From Flavobacteriales bacterium (lineage in GTDB: Bacteria > Bacteroidota > Bacteroidia > Flavobacteriales_D > Sanyastnellaceae): DNA of 7,559 nucleotides. Positions 1-6,255 of the stretch are shown here, piece after piece (positions within the stretch are counted from its first letter, which is position 1; each line of letters opens with the position of its first letter). Below the pieces are notes generated by a model that searched no databases, was not told where the DNA came from, and saw only the letters and a program-made list of their open reading frames with translations. The stretch spans positions 1 through 7,559 of the forward strand of contig JAIYCK010000237.1 of the NCBI GenBank assembly GCA_027488055.1. The letters run 5' to 3'. The position numbers were made by a program, and so were the translations under genes.

Positions 1-73
1 AACTACTCTGGTTAGCAATGACAACTTCGCCAAAATAACAAATTTGTGATGCACTGATTTCGAAATCTGCATA
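1..73 (-). repeat. PKD two-domain super-repeat, unit 5, cut by the window edge
   Basis: Residues 1331-1354 begin another type A domain: after YADFEI comes a QICYFGEVVIANQSS segment that aligns with YFCHTGNVQITNMSL at the start of unit 4. The array therefore continues beyond the left edge for at least one more domain. Confidence 0.65.
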
Positions 74-3000
74 GGGTTTAGGATACACCGTAAGCACATT
101 GGAAATCGTATCGGAGCAGCCAAATGTACTTGTAGCAATCAATGTCACTTGATCGTTATACAACGTATCACTTGAATTGAGATAACTATTAGCCACACTG
201 ACTTCGGACGATTGCATTCCACTAGCAAACTGCCATGTATAATATGAAGCATTCAAAGACGAGCTGCTCAAATTGAATGCTGCAGGCGAGCACTGCGCAG
301 GTGGCACTGTAAATTGCGCCGACACACCCGGATACACTGTGATGATGGCGTCTGCCGTTTCGCTGCATCCGTATGAATTAGATGCATTCAATGTGAGTGT
401 AAATTGCTCAGGAGCATTACCTGAATTAGTATACAAATGAGTATGTATGCTGTCGGCAAGTATTGCTGTCTGACCATCATCATAGTTCCAACTATAGGTC
501 TCACCATATAGACTCATATTGGTGATCTGCACATTTCCCGTATGACAGAAATAATTAGTATCCAATTCAAATTGGGCAATGGGTTTAGGATAAACAATCA
601 ATGTATGCGCTATTGTATCAGAACACCCATACGGTGAGGTAGCGATTAAACTCACTGGATACTCCATGATAGTATCACTGTTATTCACCAATTCCACTTG
701 AAATTGATTGCCTTGTTGTGCAATTCCATTTGCAACCCATTGCACAATAGATGCATTAACCGATCCATTCAACATGCTAAAGTTTGCAGGTGAACATTGC
801 GGGCTTGGCGCTATGAAATTAGCCACAGGCATTGGAAATATCTGAATTGTTTGCTGTCCAATCTCCATGCATCCAGCCTCATTAGTTGCGATTGCAGATA
901 GAGTTTGACTCAACAAAGTGCCTTCATTGTTCTCATATACATGTGTCAACAATGAATCCAGTGAGTTTAACATAGTGCCATCACCGAATGACCATTCGAT
1001 TTGATCGGCATACAAACTCGAATTGGTAATTTCTATTTGCAGCGGCGTGCAACCAGAAATCGTATTTAATCCAAAAATCAACTCCGGGGTAGGATGCACC
1101 ACCACATCGTGACTTGTTGTATCAGAGCAGCCATTAGAAGAATGTGCGACCAATGTCACCATCAAAGTATCCGAAACTCCGTCGGAATTAAGGTAGCTGG
1201 CATTGGGCTGAAAAGCGACTGATTGGATGCCATTGCCCAAATCCCAGAAATATGAATTTGCATTCTCTGACAGATTCAAAAATGTTAAGTTGGCAGGAGC
1301 ACAAAATTCTGCGGGATCAGCAAAATCAGCTATTACACCAGGATGTATAGTGACTATTTGCTGAAATGTATCTTCACAACCCTCGTCTGTAGTGGCAGTC
1401 AGCGTCAAAGTGCGGCTTTGTGTCACATCACTTGTATTGGTATAGATGTAATCCAATGCCACAAAATTGCTGTCAAGTAGGTTACCATCACCAAAATTCC
1501 ATTCGTATTGATCTGCACTATAAGACCCATTGTTGATGGTCGTCTCAACAGGAGAGCAACCATCAGCCTGATTCAACGTGAACTGAGCAACGGGGGTATG
1601 ATAAATTGTGATGACCGAAGAGGCCGTGTCCACACAACCAAACGGCGATACTCCAGTCAATGTAACCAAGAATGCCTCAGTTTCTGTGCTGTTGTTTACA
1701 TAGGTATGTTGCGGAATGATCGCTGTTGACCCCGTACCATCGCCAAAATCCCAAGTATATTGCTGCACGCCGGGAACAAATGGCAGAACTACGGTTTGCG
1801 GGCTGCATCCAGATGACCCAGAGAGATCAAAATCCAAATTCAATAATGGATACACGATAATCGGGTGTGATATGGTATCACTGCATCCATTATCATTAAT
1901 TGCAATCAACTGTACATCATAACTCACAACAAATCCACTGGTATTATTATATAGGTGATTTGCATCCTCTTGATTGGAGAAGTTACCATCATCAAAATCC
2001 CACGCATAACTGTCCGCGTACATTGAAGTATTGATGAAACTAGCTATGTATGGACTGCATCCGGGTGGATTCAAATTATCTATGAAGCCTGCATGAGCAT
2101 TGTGCAATAACTCGATACTCAATGTATCGTAACCACCGCATCCAAAATCATTCTCCGCTCTTAAAACAACCTGCAAAATGGTATCAGCACCACCATTATT
2201 GATAAAGGTATAGCCAGTGCTTGCCTGATTGATGATGGCACCGTCGGGCATGTACCAGAAATACTGTGTGGCACCAATACTGGATTGATTAAACTGGACC
2301 GTCAGAGGAGAACAGCCACTTGTAATGTCTGACAAGGCAATCGCACTGGGGCGAGCCTCAATATTAATCGCAGTGGTATCGCTATTACTGCAATGAGGGG
2401 TGGCCACTGCCAAGACAATTTCGTAGGTACCAACACCTGGATACAAGTGAGAAGGATTCTGCTGAGTGCTTGTTTGACCATCGCCAAAACTCCAATTCCA
2501 ACTCACAATAGCATCATTTACCGCTGCGTAAGACATATCTGTAAACCAAGCTGTATCGTACTCACACAAATTGTATTGATCATAATCCACAATGGGTGAC
2601 TGATACACACGGATAGTGATTGCATCGTCATCCGAACAACCATTGATCCCAGTTACAGTCAACGTCACTTCGTGATCGCCTGGTGTATTGTAATAGATAA
2701 GCGGTGGATCTGCACCCGAATAGTTATTCGGTGCGACATCAAATTGCCATTCATACGTTAGGGCATTGGTGATATTTGCATCAAAATTCACATCAAATGC
2801 ATCGCATCCGGACAATTGATCTGCTAAAATTTCTACAGTTGGTTTTGGAAGCACGACTACCTGAACCCAAGCCGTATCGGTGCAACCGTCTGTTGCACCA
2901 GCAATACCAACCATATTGGCAACCAAATAGGTGCCTGGATTATTAAAAATCCGTGTGATATTCCCTGAACCCGTAGTTATCCAATTGTTGCCAAAATTCC

Positions 3001-4069
3001 ATTGATAATAATTGGCTCCGCCCGTGGCTTGCTGATAGAAAGTTATGGGTTCACCCACGCAAACTGTATCAGCAGAGGCGCCAATTCCTGCAACAGGGGG
3101 CGGCACAATTTGAATGGTGATACTTGTGGGTGCGATACCACAATAATTCGAATCCAACAGCTGCACTGTATAAGTGCCAATTCCGGGATAATGCAATGTG
3201 TGTGGAAACGTCGGTGGCCAAGGAGTCCAATCAATGATACTGTCGTGACCCAAATTCCAGTAATCTCCAAAATTCCAGTATTCATATCGCTGATAAATAT
3301 TGCCTTGAAAGAGGCAATTGCGATAAGTGGTATTGGTAAAGGTGACGGTGGTATCGGGATAGCATAATAAGGTAGCGCTCGCAGTGATGGCGGGATCATC
3401 CAAATCCCAAATACGAATGGGATTGAATGTAGCCTCTGAACTTCCTCCTTGCACCACGTTGCAATAATTCTCAGCAATCAGCGAAACTTCGGTCTCACAG
3501 GTGACCGTTCCGACTTCATAAGTGTGCTGAATCACTTGGTTCCAATTCGTATAATCAAAGGTCAGGAGAGGTGATCCATCACCAAAATCCCAAGTGAAAA
3601 CAGTCGTTTGTGACACGTTTGTACTGCTATTGATAAACTCCATCATTTGCGGTGCACACGCCTGCGTGAGACCACCCACTGGGATTTGTATAGACGCACT
3701 GGTCGCCTCCTCCATCACAACCACGCCGGTTACGATACAACCTGAATTGATTTCTGTTATGGTTACCTGAAAAGTATCCACAGCTGCCGCATAGGTGTGA
3801 CTTTGAAATGTTGGCGGAGCCCAAGAGGCACCTGTAGTGGGAGAAGTCCCGTCACCCCAATCGATGGAAAATGCCCCCCAAGTGCTTGGCGTGCTTAGAT
3901 TGAAAGCAAAATTATTGCCGCTGCACGAATACCAATATGGATTATCGTTGACTTGTCCATAAAAATCATAGACATGCGGACATTGAGCTTGTGTCACTAT
4001 GGCCAAGCCAAGTGACACGTATAGCAGAATGGAACGTAGATTTTGTGTAAATAATGCACCCATGCACAT
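1..4069 (-). CDS. Giant secreted PKD-repeat surface protein, 3' end outside window
   Basis: One frame stays open from the start to the left edge, with no stop in over 1,350 codons. Residues are numbered from the Met at 4063; an in-frame Met two codons earlier (4069), preceded by GAA, is an equally good start, and an in-frame TAA at 4096 limits extension. Residues 10-26 form a signal peptide (Arg10, hydrophobic 11-23, likely cleavage after TQA at 26). About 16 PKD/Ig-like domains of 80-100 residues follow, marked by WDFGDG-type turns (W69-G72, W158-G163, W522-G529, W771-G776, W855-G860, W1024-G1029) and by GCSP near domain starts and GCSDT near domain ends. Domains 1-6 are irregular and domains 7-16 very regular. 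PKD arrays of this kind in Bacteroidota are usually extracellular adhesins or gliding-associated proteins exported by T9SS, often with a C-terminal CHU_C/type B sorting domain. That domain is not visible here, so the export route and role are inferred. No enzyme domain is seen. Confidence 0.9.
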   Translation of the reverse strand, partial: MCMGALFTQNLRSILLYVSLGLAIVTQAQCPHVYDFYGQVNDNPYWYSCSGNNFAFNLSTPSTWGAFSIDWGDGTSPTTGASWAPPTFQSHTYAAAVDTFQVTITEINSGCIVTGVVVMEEATSASIQIPVGGLTQACAPQMMEFINSSTNVSQTTVFTWDFGDGSPLLTFDYTNWNQVIQHTYEVGTVTCETEVSLIAENYCNVVQGGSSEATFNPIRIWDLDDPAITASATLLCYPDTTVTFTNTTYRNCLFQGNIYQRYEYWNFGDYWNLGHDSIIDWTPWPPTFPHTLHYPGIGTYTVQLLDSNYCGIAPTSITIQIVPPPVAGIGASADTVCVGEPITFYQQATGGANYYQWNFGNNWITTGSGNITRIFNNPGTYLVANMVGIAGATDGCTDTAWVQVVVLPKPTVEILADQLSGCDAFDVNFDANITNALTYEWQFDVAPNNYSGADPPLIYYNTPGDHEVTLTVTGINGCSDDDAITIRVYQSPIVDYDQYNLCEYDTAWFTDMSYAAVNDAIVSWNWSFGDGQTSTQQNPSHLYPGVGTYEIVLAVATPHCSNSDTTAINIEARPSAIALSDITSGCSPLTVQFNQSSIGATQYFWYMPDGAIINQASTGYTFINNGGADTILQVVLRAENDFGCGGYDTLSIELLHNAHAGFIDNLNPPGCSPYIASFINTSMYADSYAWDFDDGNFSNQEDANHLYNNTSGFVVSYDVQLIAINDNGCSDTISHPIIVYPLLNLDFDLSGSSGCSPQTVVLPFVPGVQQYTWDFGDGTGSTAIIPQHTYVNNSTETEAFLVTLTGVSPFGCVDTASSVITIYHTPVAQFTLNQADGCSPVETTINNGSYSADQYEWNFGDGNLLDSNFVALDYIYTNTSDVTQSRTLTLTATTDEGCEDTFQQIVTIHPGVIADFADPAEFCAPANLTFLNLSENANSYFWDLGNGIQSVAFQPNASYLNSDGVSDTLMVTLVAHSSNGCSDTTSHDVVVHPTPELIFGLNTISGCTPLQIEITNSSLYADQIEWSFGDGTMLNSLDSLLTHVYENNEGTLLSQTLSAIATNEAGCMEIGQQTIQIFPMPVANFIAPSPQCSPANFSMLNGSVNASIVQWVANGIAQQGNQFQVELVNNSDTIMEYPVSLIATSPYGCSDTIAHTLIVYPKPIAQFELDTNYFCHTGNVQITNMSLYGETYSWNYDDGQTAILADSIHTHLYTNSGNAPEQFTLTLNASNSYGCSETADAIITVYPGVSAQFTVPPAQCSPAAFNLSSSSLNASYYTWQFASGMQSSEVSVANSYLNSSDTLYNDQVTLIATSTFGCSDTISNVLTVYPKPYADFEISASQICYFGEVVIANQSS
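74..580 (-). repeat. PKD two-domain super-repeat, unit 4
   Basis: Residues 1162-1330 (PKD domains 14 and 15), 169 residues. The type A domain has a YSWNYDDG turn and cysteines 1173/1233. The type B domain has a YTWQFASG turn and cysteines 1258/1316. It ends in the same YPKP linker as unit 3; on the plus strand both linkers read GGGTTTAGGATA (from 74 and from 581). Confidence 0.8.
581..1084 (-). repeat. PKD two-domain super-repeat, unit 3
   Basis: Residues 994-1161 (PKD domains 12 and 13), 168 residues. The type A domain has an IEWSFGDG turn and cysteines 1005/1065. The type B domain has cysteines 1090/1147, and its turn is degenerate (QWVANG, residues 1108-1113), so the canonical DG of the PKD signature is lost. 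It ends at the YPKP linker. Confidence 0.8.
1085..1591 (-). repeat. PKD two-domain super-repeat, unit 2
   Basis: Residues 825-993 (PKD domains 10 and 11), 169 residues. The type A domain has a YEWNFGDG turn and cysteines 836/896. The type B domain has a FWDLGNG turn and cysteines 921/979, with a CAPANL motif in place of CSP. It ends at the HPTP linker. Confidence 0.8.
1592..2092 (-). repeat. PKD two-domain super-repeat, unit 1
   Basis: Residues 658-824 of the PKD protein (PKD domains 8 and 9), 167 residues. The first domain has a YAWDFDDG turn and cysteines 669/727; the second has a YTWDFGDG turn and cysteines 753/810. This is the most divergent member of the alternating series, but the turns keep register with the later units: D691-G693 to D858-G860 is 167 residues, and W771 to W940 is 169. 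Confidence 0.7.
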
Positions 4070-4129
4070 TTCTACGCAATAGGTGGTAACAGGTTAACGC
4101 CCGCAAGCGATATTTAGACGAATGTCATT

Positions 4130-4158
4130 TTAAAATAGACGAAATCACCAAAAAACAA
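4130..4158 (-). promoter_or_regulatory. Weak candidate promoter for the PKD protein gene
   Basis: Reading the minus strand, TTG at 4158-4156 is followed after 18 bp by TATTTTAA at 4137-4130. This partly matches the Bacteroidota housekeeping promoter (TTG near -33, TAnnTTTG near -7); the final G is missing. It would give a leader of about 55 bases. The rest of the 94-bp gap between the HIT gene and the PKD gene holds no gene and no terminator-like hairpin, so read-through from greA-HIT remains possible. Confidence 0.25.
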
Positions 4159-4163
4159 GACAA

Positions 4164-4553
4164 TCAAGACAAAGCGATGGACGCAGCTAAGTTGGACATT
4201 TCATCGTGACTAAGGCTCAATCGCTCTCCACCAAAATGAATATCTTTCATTGTATTGAGTGGCACCAAATGAATATGTGCGTGTGGAACTTCCAAGCCAA
4301 TAATAGCGACTCCTATGCGCTTGCATGGCACTACCCTCTTAATTTTGGCAGCTACTTCTTTAGCAAATGCATTGATGCCAGCTAATTCTTCATTCGTCAG
4401 ATCGAAGTAATAATCTACCTCGCGTTTAGGAACGACGAGGGTGTGACCTTTCGCAATGGGAGTGATGTCCAAAAACGCTATGAAATCATCGGTTTCTGCA
4501 ATCTTGTGACAGGGAATCTCGCCTGCTATGATTTTGGAGAAAACTGAAGCCAT
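4164..4553 (-). CDS. HIT family protein (HINT-like nucleotide hydrolase)
   Basis: A complete 129-residue protein of the histidine triad superfamily, within the usual size of HINT-type enzymes. The HIT signature HAHIHLV lies at residues 91-97 (H91, H93, H95); in this family the central histidines act on the alpha-phosphate of purine nucleotide substrates such as AMP-lysine or nucleoside phosphoramidates. The N-terminal part matches the HINT fold: FSKIIAGEIPCHKI (5-18), FLDITPIAKGHTLVVPK (27-43, with conserved H37), and VPCKRIGVAIIGLEVPH (75-91) leading into the triad. No signal peptide is present, so it is cytoplasmic. Its ATG shares one base with the greA stop codon, so it is probably translated by coupling to greA. 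The physiological substrate cannot be told from sequence; the family call is firm. Confidence 0.95.
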   Translation of the reverse strand: MASVFSKIIAGEIPCHKIAETDDFIAFLDITPIAKGHTLVVPKREVDYYFDLTNEELAGINAFAKEVAAKIKRVVPCKRIGVAIIGLEVPHAHIHLVPLNTMKDIHFGGERLSLSHDEMSNLAASIALS

Positions 4554-5026
4554 TATCGTGTAATTTCAAGTATTTCAAACTTGATTTTGCCAGCTGGCAC
4601 TTGCACTTCAGCAACATCACCCACCTTTTTGCCAAGCAATCCTTTTCCGATTGGCGAGTCGACACTTATCTTTTTATCTGCCAAGTTTGCCTCGTTCTCT
4701 GCCACCAATGTATATTCTACTGTCATTGAATTGTTGAGATTCTTCAGCTTGACACGCGATAAAATGAAGACCTTGCTATTATCCATTTGTGAGTCATCGA
4801 TCAATCTGGCGTTGGATACCAATACCTCCATCTTAGCAATGCGCGCCTCAAGCAAACCCTGTGCTTCTTTGGCTGCATCGTATTCTGCGTTCTCCGACAA
4901 ATCACCTTTATCCCGAGCCTCAGCAATTTGTGCTGAGATACGAGGACGTTCAACCATCCTCAACTGATGTAACTCATCTTTCAACTTCTGCAAACCTTCT
5001 GCTGTATAATAAGAAACTTGTGCCAT
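4553..5026 (-). CDS. greA: Transcription elongation factor GreA
   Basis: A complete 157-residue protein, the normal GreA length. GreA enters the secondary channel of RNA polymerase and stimulates cleavage of the backtracked transcript, rescuing stalled complexes. Residues 8-75 form the N-terminal coiled coil. Its tip carries EARDKGDLSENAEYDAAKEA (36-55), with acidic residues D42 and E45 at the positions of the Mg-binding pair of E. coli GreA (D41, E44). The C-terminal FKBP-like domain is recognised by SVDSPIGKGLLGKKVGD (121-137) and the closing strands to residue 157. The start ATG lies 40 bases downstream of the T-tract of the preceding terminator and follows an A-rich stretch rather than a Shine-Dalgarno box, as is usual in Bacteroidota. 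It is followed by the HIT gene with a one-base overlap. Confidence 0.97.
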   Translation of the reverse strand: MAQVSYYTAEGLQKLKDELHQLRMVERPRISAQIAEARDKGDLSENAEYDAAKEAQGLLEARIAKMEVLVSNARLIDDSQMDNSKVFILSRVKLKNLNNSMTVEYTLVAENEANLADKKISVDSPIGKGLLGKKVGDVAEVQVPAGKIKFEILEITR

Positions 5027-5065
5027 TTGCCATTAATTTTTAATTCGTGAAGACCCACCAACTCT

Positions 5066-5100
5066 AAAAAAAGAAGAAACCCACACAAGCGGGTTTCTTC
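5066..5100 (-). terminator. Rho-independent terminator after the PorV/PorQ-family gene
   Basis: On the minus strand a perfect 10-bp stem (GAAGAAACCC, 5100-5091, paired with GGGTTTCTTC, 5082-5073) closes an 8-base loop and is followed at once by seven T (5072-5066). It lies 67 bases after the stop codon of the barrel gene and 40 bases before greA. The T-tract exists only in the minus orientation, so it works for leftward transcription. The rest of the 140-bp gap shows no other feature. Confidence 0.9.
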
Positions 5101-5166
5101 GTCAGACTGTCTCTAGGACAAAAGTAATACTATTTTTGATAGGAGCAAGCCCCCATTTTACACCCT

Positions 5167-6213
5167 TTACAAAGTGATATGGATGCCCATACTGTGAACT
5201 CCATTGAATGGATTTGTCACGCGATAAGAATAATCCAAGCCAATGATGGTGCCGTTGTCTCCTGCAAGCAACTGAACGCTAAGTCCAGCAGTTGGTCCTG
5301 TGAAAACCGTGGTGCGCTCCTCTTTGTTGCCCACTCCGGCCTCCCATTGGTAACCCAAACGACCGATAAAACGATCTCTGAAATTGAGCTCTCCACCAAG
5401 ACCAATTTGGTCATTGGTGAAACTATTGGAAGTAAATTGACCGTTCGCCGTCAATTTCATTTTATCGCTGAAAATAAAGTCATACGCACAACCAACGTTT
5501 ACCAGAGAAGGTAGCTCATATTTTTCTGAACGATTCTCCACGGTAAGACTTTGTGAAGTAGCACCTCCTGTTGGAATAGTCGCAGTTACGCTCATACCAT
5601 CTCCTCTGTAGCGCATTGGAGGGCCTACATTGCGAAGAGTGATTCCAAAACGAACTTTGTCCTTCTCTCCAGTTACATATCGGATACCCGCATCGAACGA
5701 AACGCCTTGAGCACGCACATTGTAAATGGATTCAGAGATCAAACGCATGGTTAGACCACCGTAGATACTCTTTGAAAAGCCCTTGGCATAACTCAAACCG
5801 ATGTTGGTGTAATTTGGAGAAAACGTACCAATGCCGCCTTCTGGCAAATCATTCTCTGTGATCTGAATGTCTCCAAAATTCATGTTGGTGACAGAAATAC
5901 CAAAAGCACCTGTCTCACCTACTTTCTGAGCAAATCCAAGGGAGTTGATTTTGATACCTGTTCCAACCAAATATTGGTTATTGGAGAAAACGAGTTCCGT
6001 CTTGCGCACAAAAGCCAATCCAGACACGTTCATAAACATGGCCTCAGCTCCTTGGATCGATGCCATGTTACTATTCGCCAAACCTGAGCTGCGTGCCCAT
6101 GGATTGATCAACAAATGACCAGCACCCGCTGATCCAGCGCGATCAGGATTACCTGCGATTGCAAGCGTTGACGCTCCAATAATTGTGATTGCTATGATAA
6201 TTAGCTTCTTCAT
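5167..6213 (-). CDS. PorV/PorQ family outer-membrane beta-barrel protein
   Basis: A complete 348-residue protein. Residues 1-20 are a classic signal peptide (MKK, hydrophobic IIIAITIIGASTLAIA), with cleavage likely before GNPDRAG. The start of the mature protein carries the family hallmark: AGAGHLLINPWARSSGLANS (30-49), then a GAEAMFMNVSGLAF stretch (55-68). The remainder is alternating beta strands rich in Gly and aromatic residues (for example IIGLDYSYRV near the end), as in a FadL-like barrel. PorV (LptO) is the T9SS outer-membrane component that receives cargo from the SprA translocon and hands it to the attachment machinery; PorQ and other paralogues act near this step. At 348 residues it is shorter than P. 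gingivalis PorV (about 390), so it may be a paralogue and is not named porV. It starts 42 bp after the T9SS cargo gene, without room for a strong promoter, so co-transcription is likely; the terminator behind it ends the unit. Confidence 0.88.
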   Translation of the reverse strand: MKKLIIIAITIIGASTLAIAGNPDRAGSAGAGHLLINPWARSSGLANSNMASIQGAEAMFMNVSGLAFVRKTELVFSNNQYLVGTGIKINSLGFAQKVGETGAFGISVTNMNFGDIQITENDLPEGGIGTFSPNYTNIGLSYAKGFSKSIYGGLTMRLISESIYNVRAQGVSFDAGIRYVTGEKDKVRFGITLRNVGPPMRYRGDGMSVTATIPTGGATSQSLTVENRSEKYELPSLVNVGCAYDFIFSDKMKLTANGQFTSNSFTNDQIGLGGELNFRDRFIGRLGYQWEAGVGNKEERTTVFTGPTAGLSVQLLAGDNGTIIGLDYSYRVTNPFNGVHSMGIHITL

Positions 6214-6255
6214 AAGCTCTATTTTCTTTTGTCGTTAATTAACCGTTTTGTAATC

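Noticed and set aside
1..2092. Regular 500-bp periodicity as a DNA repeat element or CRISPR-like array
   Set aside because: The period is a multiple of three, DNA identity is low, and the conserved positions are codons of PKD motifs, so it is a protein repeat.
3002..3477. Open frames of 121 residues (plus) and 144 residues (minus) inside the PKD gene
   Set aside because: Both overlap the continuous PKD frame fully, show no known motif, and are low-complexity shadows of the coding strand.
3980..3985. Lipoprotein signal at Cys28 of the PKD protein
   Set aside because: The residues before the Cys (TQAQ) do not fit a lipobox, which needs a small residue at -1 and a Leu-like residue at -3; a signal peptidase I site after A26 fits better.
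4127..4136. Palindrome ATTTTAAAAT after the HIT gene as a terminator
   Set aside because: It is a pure AT palindrome without loop, GC stem or following T-tract.
4581..5043. Plus-strand open frames opposite greA
   Set aside because: They are antisense to a clear greA gene and have no recognisable protein features.
5030..5065. TTG plus TAAAAATT as a greA promoter
   Set aside because: The spacer is only about 16 bp and the second box does not match TAnnTTTG; too weak to list.
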